DNA of 64,000 nt from Bifidobacterium parmae (GTDB lineage: Bacteria; Actinomycetota; Actinomycetes; Actinomycetales; Bifidobacteriaceae), in contig NZ_NMWT01000005.1 in NCBI RefSeq assembly GCF_002860365.1, positions 10,514 to 74,513 of the forward strand. Reading direction: 5' to 3'. The translations under genes and the position numbers were made by a program. Positions within the stretch are counted from its first letter, which is position 1. Each line of letters starts with the position of its first letter. A model generated the notes under the pieces. It ran no database searches. It was not told where the DNA came from and saw only the letters and a program-made list of their open reading frames with translations. Shown in pieces: positions 34,001-43,922 of this stretch.

Positions 34001-34981
34001 ATGTTCGGAATCCATCGTCATGGAACAGGCGCACGAAACGTCGCGACGTCACGCGCGTTCGCGACGTCGCTCGCCGCGGCGGCGACGGTCGCGATGGCGG
34101 CGACGATGCTGGTCGCACCGGCGTCCGCCACGTCCACCGATTTCGAAGGCAAGGCCGCGACCGAGGTGCTGGCGACGCTCAAGACCAAAGGCCGCGCGCC
34201 GAAGACCGGATACGCGCGCACGCAGTTCGGCGCGGCATGGGCGGACGTCGACCACAACGGCTGCGATACGCGCAACGACATCCTCAAGCGCGACATGACC
34301 GACGTGACGTTCAAGGCGGGCACGCACGACTGCATCGTCATGACGGGCACTCTCGCCGATCCGTATACGGGCAAGACGATCAGCTTCAAGCGCGGCAACA
34401 AGACGAGCAGCGCCGTGCAGATCGACCATGTGGTCGCCCTGTCCGACGCGTGGCAGAAGGGCGCACAGAAGCTGTCCGCCTCGCAGCGGAAGAATCTCGC
34501 CAACGACCCGTACAACCTGCTCGCGGTCGACGGCCCGTCGAACCAGCAGAAGAGCGACGGCGACGCGGCCACTTGGCTGCCGAAGAACAAGTCGTTCCGC
34601 TGCGAGTACGTGGCGCGTCAGATCGGCGTGAAGGCGAAGTACTCGCTGTGGGTCACGAAGGCGGAGCGCAAGGCGATGACGAAGGTGCTCGCCACCTGTC
34701 CGACGCAGACCGTGCCGTTGAACGACGAGGCGCAGGCGACCGCCGACGCCGCGGAGGCGCAGCGCAAGGCGGAGGAGGAGGCCGCAGCCAAGGCCGCGGC
34801 CGAGGAGGCGCAGCGTCAGGCGGAAGCGCAGCAACAACAACAGCAACAACAGCAAGATGCGAACGTCTACTACCCGAACTGCGCGGCCGTGCGCGCCGCC
34901 GGCAAGGCCCCGCTCTACCAGGGCCAGCCCGGCTATTCCACCAAGCTCGACCGCGACCGCGACGGCGTGGCCTGCGAATAG
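34001..34981 (+). CDS. Secreted HNH nuclease with polyglutamine linker and Excalibur domain
   Basis: Exported protein of 326 residues. An N-terminal signal peptide (MAATMLVAPASA, cut near residue 44) precedes an HNH/DUF1524-type nuclease domain with QIDHVVALSDAWQKG, then NDPYNLLAVDGPSNQQKSDG (the Asp-His and Asn of the beta-beta-alpha metal fold). A helical Glu/Ala/Lys-rich linker and a run of nine glutamines lead to a C-terminal Excalibur calcium-binding motif (YYPNCAAVRAAGKAP ... DRDRDGVACE). ATG 34001 has AAAGGAAGGA upstream. It could digest environmental DNA; convergent with the MFS gene. Similar secreted HNH-Excalibur proteins are widespread in Actinobacteria. Confidence 0.88.
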   Translation: MFGIHRHGTGARNVATSRAFATSLAAAATVAMAATMLVAPASATSTDFEGKAATEVLATLKTKGRAPKTGYARTQFGAAWADVDHNGCDTRNDILKRDMTDVTFKAGTHDCIVMTGTLADPYTGKTISFKRGNKTSSAVQIDHVVALSDAWQKGAQKLSASQRKNLANDPYNLLAVDGPSNQQKSDGDAATWLPKNKSFRCEYVARQIGVKAKYSLWVTKAERKAMTKVLATCPTQTVPLNDEAQATADAAEAQRKAEEEAAAKAAAEEAQRQAEAQQQQQQQQQDANVYYPNCAAVRAAGKAPLYQGQPGYSTKLDRDRDGVACE

Positions 34982-35014
34982 GACGGCCATCGCGCGGAGG
35001 CGTGTACCGGCAGG

Positions 35015-36184
35015 TCACATGCCCGCCGGTTCACGCCTCCGTTCGAACCGCAGCGCGAACGTCGCGAGCAGCAGCACGGCGACCACGGTGAACGGCATGC
35101 CAGCCAAGCCCGTCATGTGGTAGTTCATGCCGGAGGCGTTGAGTGCCATGCCGCCGACGAGCGAGCCGACCGCGTTGCCGCCGTTGAACCCGATCTGCAC
35201 GGCGGCGCCGCCGATGAGCTCGCCGCCGCCCTTGCCCGCGTCGGCCATGAGCAGCTGCTGCGGCCCGTTGATGAAGAACAGTCCGAACGCGATCCAGAAC
35301 GTCAGAATCGCGCAGGTCACGAGATTGCCGGGCAGCAGGAACACGAGCAGCAGTCCGGCCGCGGAGATCGACTGGCCGACGGCGGCGGTCGCGGCGTGCA
35401 GCCACCGGTCGGCGAGATGACCGCCGGCAAGGCCGCCGACCACCATGCCGAATCCGGCGAGCATCATCAGCAGCGGCACGAACCGCGAATCGTAGCCGCC
35501 GGTCTTCTGCAGCCACGGGCTCACGTAGCTCCACCAGCAGAAGACGCCGGTGTTGCCGATGAACACGGCACCGAGCACCAGCCACGGTCCGGGTTTGGCA
35601 AGGAAACGGAACTGTCCGGCGAGACCAGCGTCCGGAACGGCGGGGACGAGCGGCATCCACGCGAGCGTGAGCGCGATGGTGAGGGCGGCGCCGATCGCCA
35701 GGATCGTGAACGCGAGACGCCAGTTCAGGTATTCGGCGAGGAGCGTTCCGGCGGGCACGCCGAACATGTTGGCGATGGTCTGTCCGGTCACCATCACGGC
35801 GACCGCCTTGCCTTCCTTGCCTTTGTCGGCGAGCGTCTTCGCGATCACGGTGCCGGTGCCGAAGAACGCGCCATGCGGGAGCCCGGCGATGAACCGCGCG
35901 GCGACGAGCACGCCGGCGGTGGGCGCGACGGCGCTCAACGCGTTGCCGGCGAGCGCCAGCGCCATGAACAGGATGACGAGATGCTTCGGACTCGCCTTGC
36001 GCCCGAATACGAGCATGGTGACGCCCACGCACACGCCGATCGCGTACGCGGAGATGAAATGACCGGCGGTCGGGATGGACACGTGCGTGGCCGCAGCGGC
36101 CTGCGGCAGGATGCCCATCATCACGAATTCGGCGGCGCCGAGCACGAACGCCCCGGCGGCGACGGCCAGCAGACTCTTCTTCAT
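35015..36184 (-). CDS. MFS transporter, AraJ/DHA1-like exporter
   Basis: Major facilitator with twelve predicted helices, 389 residues. The helix 1 signature [18 protein letters not shown] and the helix 4-5 region [16 protein letters not shown] are typical of the AraJ/YdhP drug-proton antiporter (DHA1) subgroup. The ATG at 36184 follows GAGGGGAACC. It is convergent with the HNH nuclease gene (33-bp gap) and divergent from upp. The substrate (sugar or drug efflux) is unknown. Confidence 0.88.
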   Translation of the reverse strand: MKKSLLAVAAGAFVLGAAEFVMMGILPQAAAATHVSIPTAGHFISAYAIGVCVGVTMLVFGRKASPKHLVILFMALALAGNALSAVAPTAGVLVAARFIAGLPHGAFFGTGTVIAKTLADKGKEGKAVAVMVTGQTIANMFGVPAGTLLAEYLNWRLAFTILAIGAALTIALTLAWMPLVPAVPDAGLAGQFRFLAKPGPWLVLGAVFIGNTGVFCWWSYVSPWLQKTGGYDSRFVPLLMMLAGFGMVVGGLAGGHLADRWLHAATAAVGQSISAAGLLLVFLLPGNLVTCAILTFWIAFGLFFINGPQQLLMADAGKGGGELIGGAAVQIGFNGGNAVGSLVGGMALNASGMNYHMTGLAGMPFTVVAVLLLATFALRFERRREPAGM

Positions 36185-36313
36185 CAGGTTCCCCTCATCG
36201 TGGCATCAGGCGGACGATCCCCGTCGGATGCGCTGCTGAAATCGCAGTCAGGCTATCACACGCTCCGCCACGACCGGACCGCCACGCGTACCGCCGCGGA
36301 CGCGCGAAGCGGG

Positions 36314-36330
36314 TAGGCTTGGGAGGCATG
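36314..36330 (+). promoter_or_regulatory. Leaderless-type promoter of upp
   Basis: TAGGCT (36314-36319) in a -10 position ends eight bases before the upp ATG, so the transcript should begin at or next to the start codon. The block TAGGCTTGGGxxGCATG recurs with identical spacing at gluQ. Confidence 0.6.
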
Positions 36331-36969
36331 GAACTGCATGTTTTGAATCATCCGCTCGTCGAGCACAAGCTGACCGTGCTCCGCGACAAGAACACCCCGT
36401 CCTCCACCTTCCGCGAGCTCGTCTCCGAACTCGTCATGCTCGAAGCGTACGAGGCCACGCGCGACCTGTCCGTCGTGGCCACGCCGATCGAGACCCCGGT
36501 CGCGCCGATGACCGGCAAGAAGCTCGCCGAGCCGCGTCCGATCATCGTGCCCGTGCTGCGCGCCGGACTCGGCATGCTCGACGGCATGACCCGTCTGCTG
36601 CCCACCGCCGAAGTCGGCTTCCTCGGCATGAAGCGCGACGAGGAGCACCCCACCCAGCAGATCACGTACGCGAACCGTCTGCCCGACGACCTGACCGGCC
36701 GCCAGTGCTTCCTCATCGACCCGATGCTCGCCACCGGCGGCACGCTCGTCGCCGCCACGCACTATCTGGCCGAGCGCGGCGCGAAGGACGTCACCGCGAT
36801 CAACATCATCGCCGCGCCGGAGGGCATCAAGTACGTCGAGGAGCACATCGACCCGTCCATCGACTTCAAGGTCGTGGTGTGCGCCGTCGACGAGAGGCTC
36901 AACGACAAGTGCTACATCGTGCCGGGTCTGGGCGATGCCGGCGACCGCCTCTACGGGGTGATCGACTGA
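36328..36969 (+). CDS. upp: Uracil phosphoribosyltransferase
   Basis: Salvages uracil to UMP using PRPP. 213 residues. The PRPP loop is [17 protein letters not shown] near residue 130, the uracil-binding C-terminus is [16 protein letters not shown], and [13 protein letters not shown] lies near 72. The ATG at 36328 gives the family start [11 protein letters not shown]. The GGAGG is only one base from the ATG and a TAGGCT box ends eight bases before it, so initiation is probably leaderless. rlmH follows 10 bp later. Confidence 0.96.
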   Translation: MELHVLNHPLVEHKLTVLRDKNTPSSTFRELVSELVMLEAYEATRDLSVVATPIETPVAPMTGKKLAEPRPIIVPVLRAGLGMLDGMTRLLPTAEVGFLGMKRDEEHPTQQITYANRLPDDLTGRQCFLIDPMLATGGTLVAATHYLAERGAKDVTAINIIAAPEGIKYVEEHIDPSIDFKVVVCAVDERLNDKCYIVPGLGDAGDRLYGVID

Positions 36970-36979
36970 CGGAACCGTC

Positions 36980-37459
36980 ATGCAAATCGACATCATCGCG
37001 CCGGGGCGCGTGAAGGAACGCTACCTGCGCGACGCCATCGACGAATACTCGAAACGGCTGTCGCGCTACTGCAGGCTGAACATCATCGAGGTCGCCGACG
37101 AGAAGACGCCCGAACACGCCTCGGCGGGCGTGGAACGCCAGATCAAGGCGAAGGAGGGCGAGCGCATCGCCAAGCACTTGCGCGCCAACGCGTTCGTCAT
37201 CGCTTTGGCGATCGACGGCAAGCAATTGTCCAGCGAGGAGCTCGCCGCGAAGATCGATGATCTGGGACTGCGCGGCACGAGCCACATCCAGCTGGTCATC
37301 GGCGGTTCGATCGGCCTGGACGACGCGATCCTTCGCCGGGCCGATTTCAAGCTGAGCTTCTCGAAGATGACGTTCCCGCATCAGCTGATGCGCGTCATCC
37401 TTCTAGAGCAGATCTACCGCGCCTACAAGATCAACGCGGGAGAGCCATACCACAAGTAG
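36980..37459 (+). CDS. rlmH: 23S rRNA (pseudouridine1915-N3)-methyltransferase RlmH
   Basis: SPOUT-family methyltransferase modifying pseudouridine 1915 in 23S rRNA helix 69. 159 residues, the family length. The SAM-binding trefoil knot shows [43 protein letters not shown], and the C-terminus ends AGEPYHK as usual. Ten bases after upp, so likely cotranscribed. A strong hairpin follows directly. Confidence 0.96.
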   Translation: MQIDIIAPGRVKERYLRDAIDEYSKRLSRYCRLNIIEVADEKTPEHASAGVERQIKAKEGERIAKHLRANAFVIALAIDGKQLSSEELAAKIDDLGLRGTSHIQLVIGGSIGLDDAILRRADFKLSFSKMTFPHQLMRVILLEQIYRAYKINAGEPYHK

Positions 37460-37465
37460 GGATTT

Positions 37466-37494
37466 ACCCCCTCAGTCCGCACGACTGAGGGGGT
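37466..37494 (+). terminator. Terminator of upp-rlmH
   Basis: ACCCCCTCAGT (37466-37476) and ACTGAGGGGGT (37484-37494) form a perfect 11-bp stem, seven bases after the rlmH stop. It is followed by TATATATAA rather than a pure T-run. Confidence 0.75.
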
Positions 37495-37524
37495 ATATAT
37501 AACCCGGCCCGCCCGCACTCCGTG

Positions 37525-37541
37525 TAGGCTTGGGTCGCATG
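37525..37541 (+). promoter_or_regulatory. Leaderless-type promoter of the gluQ-like gene
   Basis: TAGGCT (37525-37530) ends eight bases before ATG 37539. The whole block TAGGCTTGGGTCGCATG matches the upp promoter-start block, and there is no Shine-Dalgarno site. Confidence 0.6.
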
Positions 37542-38660
37542 ACGGGACGGTTCGCACCTACGCCTTCGGGGCGCATGCATATCGGCAATATGACGGCGAT
37601 GCTGGCCGCGTGGCTCGATTCGCGGGCGCGCGGCCAGCGCATGCTGCTGCGCATCGAGGACATCGACACCCCACGCGTCTTGCCGGACGCCGACCGGTGG
37701 ATCATGGACGATCTCGACTGGCTCGGCCTCGACTGGGACGGCGATCCCGTCTACCAGTCGCAACGCATCGACCTGTACGAGCGGGCGTTGCACGCGCTCG
37801 ACGGACAATACGCCGACGATTCCCCCATCGAAACGGTTTCACGTGAAACGCCCACGGACTTCCGATCGGACGACGTCGCGCCGGACTCCCCCACCGCCTG
37901 CATCCCGCTCGTCTACCCGTGCTTCTGCTCGCGTGCGGACATCCGCGCCGCGTCCGCCCCACAGGAAGGCGACGGATTCCAGATCTACCCCGGCACCTGC
38001 CGTCGCCTCATGCGCGACCATCCCGACGTGGTGCGCGAACGGCTCGCGCGCGGCGACCGCCATTCGCTGCGCATCGCGATGCCCGCGCACGGCGCCCCCG
38101 GCTCAGCCACGGCGGACGGCACCGCGGTCGCGTTCGACGATGCGGTGTTCGGACCGCAATCGTTCGACCTCGCGCGCGACATCGGCGATTCGGTAATCCG
38201 ACGGTCGGACGGCCTGTTCGGATACCAGTTCGTCGTCACGGTCGACGATCTCGCGATGGGCGTCGACTCGATCGTGCGCGGCCGCGACCTGCTGCGCTCC
38301 ACCGCCCTGCAGACGTACATCCGCGAGCGTCTCATCGCCGCCGGCTGGGACGACGGCGCCGCGCATCCCACCTACGCGCACATCCCGCTCGTCGACAACG
38401 CGGCGGGCCGCCGTCTCGCCAAGCGCGAACGTTCGCTGGACATGGGCACGCTGCGGTCGCGCGGCGTGACGGCGGCGCAGGTGACGGGCGTATGCGCGTG
38501 GCTGCTGCGGCTCGCCGCCACGCCGGAACCGATCGCCGCGCACGACCTGCTCGACGTGTTCCGCGCGGACGGCTGGAAGCCGCTGCGCGCGGAACACGCG
38601 GATCGTCGCCTCAATCCCGCCGATCCGCTCCTGCCCCGCTGGCTCGCCGACGCGGTGTAG
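37539..38660 (+). CDS. gluQ: Glutamyl-Q tRNA(Asp) synthetase homologue
   Basis: Truncated glutamyl-tRNA synthetase paralogue lacking the anticodon domain; the family glutamylates queuosine of tRNA-Asp. 373 residues. [19 protein letters not shown] carries the HIGH motif, [14 protein letters not shown] follows, and the zinc site is [10 protein letters not shown] ... YPGTCR. The KMSKS loop is degenerate ([10 protein letters not shown]), as in GluQ. A low-conservation insertion lies near residues 95-125. No ribosome binding site precedes the ATG; a TAGGCT box ends eight bases upstream. If queuosine synthesis is absent in this species, the substrate would be open to question. Confidence 0.85.
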   Translation: MTGRFAPTPSGRMHIGNMTAMLAAWLDSRARGQRMLLRIEDIDTPRVLPDADRWIMDDLDWLGLDWDGDPVYQSQRIDLYERALHALDGQYADDSPIETVSRETPTDFRSDDVAPDSPTACIPLVYPCFCSRADIRAASAPQEGDGFQIYPGTCRRLMRDHPDVVRERLARGDRHSLRIAMPAHGAPGSATADGTAVAFDDAVFGPQSFDLARDIGDSVIRRSDGLFGYQFVVTVDDLAMGVDSIVRGRDLLRSTALQTYIRERLIAAGWDDGAAHPTYAHIPLVDNAAGRRLAKRERSLDMGTLRSRGVTAAQVTGVCAWLLRLAATPEPIAAHDLLDVFRADGWKPLRAEHADRRLNPADPLLPRWLADAV

Positions 38661-38702
38661 TCTGGGACGCATATGGACGTCATCACGTATGGGAGGATCG
38701 CC

Positions 38703-39818
38703 ATGTCGAAAGCCTTGAGAAACGTTCTGATCGGCGGCGTCGCGGCCGCGGGAGCCGCCGCGTGGGCCTTGGCGCCGCGCTCGTTCAACGACAAACGCCG
38801 CAACTACGTGCCCGTCATCCCCGACGTCTGGTATGCGCACCGCGGCCTGCACGACGCGGGTTCGGGTCTTGTGAACGTCACGGACATCCCCGACTACGGC
38901 GGCGACAATCCGGTCAGCGCGAAGGCGGACACGACCGACGCCTCGATCGCCGAGAACGCCGATTATGTGGCGCTCGCCCGACGCATGGCCCTGAAAGCCG
39001 GGTACGGCACGGCGGACGAGACCGGTCCGATCGCGCCGGAGAACTCGCTCGCCGCGTTCGCCGCGGCCTGCGAGGCCGGCTACGGCATCGAACTCGACCT
39101 GCAGCTCACGCTCGACGGGCAGGTGGTCGTCATGCATGACGCGGACCTCCTGCGCGTGGCGGGCGACCCGCGCCGCATCGAGGATCTCACCTACGACGAG
39201 CTGACGCGCATCCCCCTGTTCCCCGCCTCCCGCGGCTCGAAGCCGGGCGATCTCAAGGCGCATCCGCTGCCGGGCGCGGAGGAGAATCCGCCACTGGTCG
39301 TCACGCCGGCCACCGCGCCGGAAGGCTACTACCAGCATGTGCCGCTGTTCGCCGACGTGCTCAAGGTGGTGGCGGGGCGTGCGCCGCTCATCGTGGAATA
39401 CAAGTTCGACGACAACGCCGCGTGGGGCGAGCGCGAGATCGAGCTGATGGAGAAGGGCCACGCGCTGCTGGAGGCGTATGCGGGGCCGTACGTCATCGAA
39501 TCGTTCAACCCGGGCGCGGTGAACTGGTACAAGGAGCATCATCCGGAAGTGTGCCGCGGCCAGTTGAGCTGGCCCGCGTCGCTCACGAAGAACGGCCCGG
39601 CCGAGTTCGCCGCGGGCCTGCTCGCCTTCGACTGGCTGTCCCGCCCCGATTTCGTCGCCTACGACTGGACGGGCGGCTCGCTGCCGCAGGTGCGTCTCGC
39701 CCGTTCGATGGGCGCGATCGCCGTCTCGTGGACGGTGCGTTCCAGCGACGAGCTCGCGCAGTGCGACCGGTATTTCGACCACCACATCTTCGAGGCGTTC
39801 GTTCCGCCGGAGCACTGA
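38703..39818 (+). CDS. Glycerophosphodiester phosphodiesterase family protein
   Basis: Second GDPD enzyme of the window, 371 residues. A short hydrophobic N-terminus (LIGGVAAAGAAAWALA) suggests an anchor or signal. Catalytic landmarks are YAHRGLHDAG, APENSLAAFAAACEAGYGIELDLQ and LDGQVVVMHDADLLRVAG; an unusual stretch of about 60 residues separates the HRG and PENS segments. Start: ATG 38703 has GGAGG six bases upstream. An earlier in-frame ATG at 38673 follows a TAGTCT box that overlaps the stop of gluQ, so a transcript may begin there. Confidence 0.87.
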   Translation: MSKALRNVLIGGVAAAGAAAWALAPRSFNDKRRNYVPVIPDVWYAHRGLHDAGSGLVNVTDIPDYGGDNPVSAKADTTDASIAENADYVALARRMALKAGYGTADETGPIAPENSLAAFAAACEAGYGIELDLQLTLDGQVVVMHDADLLRVAGDPRRIEDLTYDELTRIPLFPASRGSKPGDLKAHPLPGAEENPPLVVTPATAPEGYYQHVPLFADVLKVVAGRAPLIVEYKFDDNAAWGEREIELMEKGHALLEAYAGPYVIESFNPGAVNWYKEHHPEVCRGQLSWPASLTKNGPAEFAAGLLAFDWLSRPDFVAYDWTGGSLPQVRLARSMGAIAVSWTVRSSDELAQCDRYFDHHIFEAFVPPEH

Positions 39819-39841
39819 GCGGCATCAGCGTTCCGGCTCAG

Positions 39842-40060
39842 CCCCCCTCTGACGAGGGGCTGTCGCCAATCGGCACCACGAAAATAGCCCCCGCCGTCGG
39901 GGGCTGTCGGTCGAAGATCGACTGGGGGCGGTCACGGCACAAGCCGGCCGGCGACCACCCTCAGTCCCGCTACGCGGGCCAGCTCCCGCCAGCGGGAGCA
40001 TGCATCACTCGTCCTCGCCGTCGGCGAGCATATGTCACTCGCCGGCGGGAGCATGCGCCC
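39842..40060. repeat. Composite palindromic repeat region between convergent GDPD and clpB
   Basis: The full copy spans 39887-39999 (GCCCCCGCCGTCGGGGGC at the left, GCTCCCGCCAGCGGGAGC at the right, with GGGGGCGGTC and GACCACCC in the middle). Degenerate half units flank it near 39842-39871 and 40005-40055. Confidence 0.88.
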
Positions 40061-40070
40061 GACCGTGCGA

Positions 40071-42755
40071 TCACTCGTCGGTCTTGACGTCCTCGACGTT
40101 GACGTCGGGGTCGTCGGGCGCGTTACCGGAACCCGCGAGCGGGTCCTCGGGCATGGCGGTGAGCTCCAGGTGTTCGCCGCCGGTCTGGTCGACGAGCACC
40201 GTGTCACCGTCGTGCACCTTGCCGGCGAGCAGCATGCGGGCCAACTGGTCGCCGACCTCGGTCTGCACGAGGCGGCGCAGCGGACGGGCGCCGTACGCCG
40301 GATCGTAGCCCATGTTGGCGAGCCACTCGCGGGCGGCCTGCGTCACATCGAGCTTGATGCGACGGTCGGTGAGGCGCGCTGCCACGCTCTTCACCTGGAT
40401 GTCGACGATGCCGCCGAGCTCCTCGCGGGTGAGCGGATGGAACATCACGATGTCGTCCAGACGGTTCAGGAACTCCGGCTTGAAGTTCATGTGCACCGCG
40501 TCCATCACGGCCTTCTTCTTCGCGTCGGCGTCCATATCCTCGTTGACGAGGAACTGGGAGCCGAGGTTGGAGGTCATGATGAGGATCGTGTTCTTGAAGT
40601 CCACGGTCCTGCCCTGGCCGTCGGTCAGACGGCCGTCGTCGAGCACCTGCAGCAGCACGTCGAAGATCTCCGGATTCGCCTTCTCGACCTCGTCGAACAG
40701 CACGACGGAGTACGGGCGACGACGCACGGCCTCGGTGAGCTGGCCGCCCTGCTCGTAGCCGACGTAGCCCGGCGCGGCGCCGATCAGACGGCTCACGCTC
40801 GCCTTCTCCATGTACTCGGACATGTCGATGCGCACCATGGCCTTCTCGTCGTCGAACAGGAAGTCCGCGAGCGCCTTCGCGAGCTCGGTCTTGCCGACGC
40901 CGGTGGGGCCGAGGAACAGGAACGAGCCGGTCGGACGGTTCGGGTCCGAGATGCCGGCACGCGAGCGGCGCACCGCGTCGGACACGGCCTGGATGGCTTC
41001 CTTCTGGCCGATCACGCGCTTGCCGAGGTAGTTCTCCATGTGGAGCAGCTTCTCGTTCTCGCCCTGCATGAGGCGGCCGACGGGGATGCCGGTCCAGTCG
41101 GAGACGATCTCGGCGACGGAGTCGGCGTCCACATGGTCGGGGACCATCGGCTCCGGCTTGTTCGCGTTCTCGCCGCCTTCCTTCGACTCGGCGTCCGCCT
41201 TCTCGGCGGCGGCGAGCTCCTTCTGGATGGCCGGGATCTCGCCGTACAGGATGCGGCTCGCCTCCGCGAGGTTGCCCTCACGGGTGAACTTGTCCGCCTG
41301 GACGCGCAGCGCGTCGAGCTTGGCGCGCAGGTCGCCGACCTTGTTGTGGCCGGCCTTCTCCGCGTCCCAACGGGCCTTGAGCCCCGCGAGCTTCTCGCGC
41401 GCGTCGGCCATTTCGGCCTGCAGCTTCTCGAGACGCTCCTTGGAGGCCGGGTCCTCGGCCTTCTTGAGCTGCATCTCCTCCATCTCGTAGCGGGTCACCT
41501 TGCGCTGGAGCTCGTCGATCTCCTCCGGGGAGGAGTCGAGTTCCATCCTGAGGTGCGCGGCCGCCTCGTCGACCAGGTCGATGGCCTTGTCGGGCAGCTG
41601 ACGGCCGGAGATGTACCGGTTGGACAGGGTCGCGGCGGCCACGAGCGCGTCGTCGCCGATCGTCACCTTGTGGTGCGCCTCGTAACGCTGCTTGAGGCCG
41701 CGCAGGATCGCGATCGTGTCCTCCACGCTCGGCTCGCCGACGAACACCTGCTGGAAACGACGCTCCAGCGCCGGGTCCTTCTCGATGTTCTCGCGGTACT
41801 CGTCAAGCGTGGTCGCGCCGATGAGGCGCAGCTCGCCGCGGGCGAGCATCGGCTTGAGCATGTTGCCGGCGTCCATCGAGCCTTCGGCCGCGCCGGCGCC
41901 GACGATCGTGTGGATCTCGTCGATGAACGTGATGATCTGGCCGTCCGCGTTCTTGATCTCGTTGAGGACGCTCTTCAGGCGCTCCTCGAACTCGCCACGG
42001 TACTTCGATCCGGCCACCATGGAGCCCAAATCAAGCGAGATGAGCTTCTTGCCCTGCAGCGTGGTCGGCACGTCGCCGGCGACGATGCGCTGCGCGAGGC
42101 CCTCGACGACGGCGGTCTTGCCGACGCCGGGCTCGCCGATCAGCACCGGGTTGTTCTTCGTACGACGGGAAAGAATCTGGATGACGCGGCGGATCTCCTG
42201 ATCGCGGCCGATCACCGGGTCGAGCTTGCCTTCCTTCGCGGCGGCGGTCAGGTCGGTGGAGTACTTCTCCAGCGCCTTGTAGCTGCCTTCCGCGTCCGGG
42301 CTGGTCACCTTCGCGCCGCCGCGCACGCCGGGCACGGCCTTGCGCAGGGCTTCGGGCGTGACGCCGTTCTTCTTCAGGATCTCGGCCGACTGGTTCGGGG
42401 CCGATGCGGCGATGCCGATGAGCAGGTGTTCGGTGGAGACGTACTCGTCCCCCATCTGCTGCATCTCCTTCTCGGCCTGCGCGAGCGCGGCGGTCAGCTG
42501 GCGGCTGGCCTGCGGCTGCGATGTGGTCGAGCCGGACGCGCTCGGCAGCGCGACGAGCGCGTTCCTCACGGCCGCGCCGATGGCCTGCGGGTCGCCGCCC
42601 GCGGCCTGGATGAGCCCGCGCACGACGCCCTGCTCCTGACGCAGCAGCGCGTCCATCACGTGCAGGGTCTCGACCTGCGCGTTGCCTGCGGCGGCAGCGC
42701 TCTGGATGGCGTCGCCGATGGTCTCCTGGGCCATGGTCGTGAACTTCTGTTCCAT
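40071..42755 (-). CDS. clpB: ATP-dependent disaggregase ClpB
   Basis: Hsp100 chaperone that, with DnaK, resolubilises protein aggregates. 894 residues. The N-terminal Clp repeats are followed by NBD1 with Walker A GEPGVGKT near 210 and Walker B ITFIDEIH. The middle coiled-coil domain (about 415-535) has a bifidobacterial Glu/Ala/Lys-rich tip. NBD2 has GPTGVGKT near 620 and [10 protein letters not shown]. The acidic tail ends [11 protein letters not shown] 42755 follows GGAGG. A HAIR operator lies about 135 bp upstream, so HspR heat-shock repression is expected. Confidence 0.97.
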   Translation of the reverse strand: MEQKFTTMAQETIGDAIQSAAAAGNAQVETLHVMDALLRQEQGVVRGLIQAAGGDPQAIGAAVRNALVALPSASGSTTSQPQASRQLTAALAQAEKEMQQMGDEYVSTEHLLIGIAASAPNQSAEILKKNGVTPEALRKAVPGVRGGAKVTSPDAEGSYKALEKYSTDLTAAAKEGKLDPVIGRDQEIRRVIQILSRRTKNNPVLIGEPGVGKTAVVEGLAQRIVAGDVPTTLQGKKLISLDLGSMVAGSKYRGEFEERLKSVLNEIKNADGQIITFIDEIHTIVGAGAAEGSMDAGNMLKPMLARGELRLIGATTLDEYRENIEKDPALERRFQQVFVGEPSVEDTIAILRGLKQRYEAHHKVTIGDDALVAAATLSNRYISGRQLPDKAIDLVDEAAAHLRMELDSSPEEIDELQRKVTRYEMEEMQLKKAEDPASKERLEKLQAEMADAREKLAGLKARWDAEKAGHNKVGDLRAKLDALRVQADKFTREGNLAEASRILYGEIPAIQKELAAAEKADAESKEGGENANKPEPMVPDHVDADSVAEIVSDWTGIPVGRLMQGENEKLLHMENYLGKRVIGQKEAIQAVSDAVRRSRAGISDPNRPTGSFLFLGPTGVGKTELAKALADFLFDDEKAMVRIDMSEYMEKASVSRLIGAAPGYVGYEQGGQLTEAVRRRPYSVVLFDEVEKANPEIFDVLLQVLDDGRLTDGQGRTVDFKNTILIMTSNLGSQFLVNEDMDADAKKKAVMDAVHMNFKPEFLNRLDDIVMFHPLTREELGGIVDIQVKSVAARLTDRRIKLDVTQAAREWLANMGYDPAYGARPLRRLVQTEVGDQLARMLLAGKVHDGDTVLVDQTGGEHLELTAMPEDPLAGSGNAPDDPDVNVEDVKTDE

Positions 42756-42835
42756 AAGTCTGTCCTCCAAGTCTTGCGGCCCGGCGGCGATACGGCCCGG
42801 ACCAGATGATCCGCGACCGCCCGCCGCCGGACGTT

Positions 42836-42854
42836 CATGTCATGTTCTGACATG
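42836..42854. promoter_or_regulatory. Short palindrome in the clpB leader
   Basis: CATGTCA and TGACATG flank TGTTC. It lies between the HAIR/promoter and the clpB ATG. It could be a second operator or a leader hairpin; no assignment is possible from sequence. Confidence 0.35.
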
Positions 42855-42888
42855 TCCAACCGACCTGGAGGACATTCTATTCCCAAAA

Positions 42889-42909
42889 CTTGAGCGCCAT
42901 CGACTCAAG
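42889..42909. promoter_or_regulatory. HAIR operator (HspR binding site) of clpB
   Basis: CTTGAGCGCCATCGACTCAAG matches the HspR-associated inverted repeat CTTGAGT-N7-ACTCAAG at all but one position. A TAGAAT -10 candidate on the minus strand lies about a dozen bases downstream (near 42876-42881), so HspR would block the clpB promoter. Confidence 0.85.
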
Positions 42910-42923
42910 TTTCATTTCATATT

Positions 42924-43089
42924 CGCCCCCGCCGGCGGGGCGGTCGGTCGGAGACCGACTGGGGGTGGCCATGCACGCAAGCCGACGACCACCCTCAGTC
43001 CCGCTTCGCGGGCCAGCTCCCGCCAGCGGGAGCATAGGGAGATGTGCCGTATGGACACGGGCCAGCTCCCGCCAGCGGGAGCATAGGGA
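42924..43089. repeat. Composite palindromic repeat between clpB promoter and FAH gene
   Basis: Full copy at 42924-43033, with GGGGGTGGCC and GACCACCC in the middle. A 29-30 bp segment, GGCCAGCTCCCGCCAGCGGG plus AGCATAGGGA, recurs at 43061-43089, so the right end is duplicated. Confidence 0.88.
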
Positions 43090-43100
43090 CGCGTCGCGTC

Positions 43101-43922
43101 TCAGGCGCGCACGATCACGTTGCGCAAGGATCCGACGCCTTCGACGTGGACGATGGTCTCGTCGCCGGGGTCGAGGTGGCCGGACGCGTTCGGCGTGCCG
43201 GTCATGATGACGTCGCCGGGCAGGAGCGTCGAGAACGAGCTGATCGCGGCGATCTGCTCGGGGATGCCGTGGATGAGGTTCGCGGTCGTGCCGGACGCCA
43301 TCGCCACGTCCTCGCCGTTGAGCGTGAACGAGATCTTCGCGTCCTTCCAGTTCACGTCGTCGCGCGTGACGATCCACGGGCCCAGCGGGCAGGACGTGTC
43401 GAAGCCCTTGGCGCGCGTCCACGTCGGGTCGAGGCCCTGCAGGTCGCGCAGCGTCACGTCGTTGACGCAGGTGAAGCCGAGCACGTAGTCCATGGCCTTC
43501 TCGACCGGCACGTTCTTGGCGACGCGGCCCATCACGACGGCGAGCTCAGGCTCGAAGTTCATGTCCTTCGAGCAGGCCGGGTAGACGATCGGATCGTCCG
43601 GGCCGATCACCGAGGTGGACGGCTTGGTGAAGATGACCATGTCCTCCGGGGCGTGCGAGATCTCGGAGTGGCCGGCCTCGTGCATGTACTGCGCGTGCGC
43701 CTCGTAGTTCTTGGCGAGTCCGTACACCTTGCTCGGCAGGACCGGCGAGAGCAGACGGACGCCGTCCGCGTCGAGCGCGTAGCGCTTGCCGGTCGGGGCG
43801 ACCTTGCCGCCGAGCAGCGGGTGGCCGTCGAGTTCGACGAGATAATCCTTGCCGTCCGATTCGTCCTTCTGCACAAAGGCGTATCGCGGCGTGTCATTCA
43901 ATGAAAAACGTGCGATTCTCAT
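43101..43922 (-). CDS. Fumarylacetoacetate hydrolase (FAH) family protein
   Basis: Cytosolic FAH-fold enzyme, 273 residues; members hydrolyse C-C bonds or decarboxylate 2-oxo acids such as oxaloacetate. Metal and active-site segments are LAKNYEAHAQYMHE, MNFEPELAVVMGRVAKNV (the metal Glu residues), GFTCVNDVTLRDLQ and TGTPNASGHLDPGDE. The ATG overlaps the stop of the preceding membrane-protein gene (ATGA at 43919-43922), so the two are translationally coupled. The substrate is not evident. Confidence 0.88.
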   Translation of the reverse strand: MRIARFSLNDTPRYAFVQKDESDGKDYLVELDGHPLLGGKVAPTGKRYALDADGVRLLSPVLPSKVYGLAKNYEAHAQYMHEAGHSEISHAPEDMVIFTKPSTSVIGPDDPIVYPACSKDMNFEPELAVVMGRVAKNVPVEKAMDYVLGFTCVNDVTLRDLQGLDPTWTRAKGFDTSCPLGPWIVTRDDVNWKDAKISFTLNGEDVAMASGTTANLIHGIPEQIAAISSFSTLLPGDVIMTGTPNASGHLDPGDETIVHVEGVGSLRNVIVRA

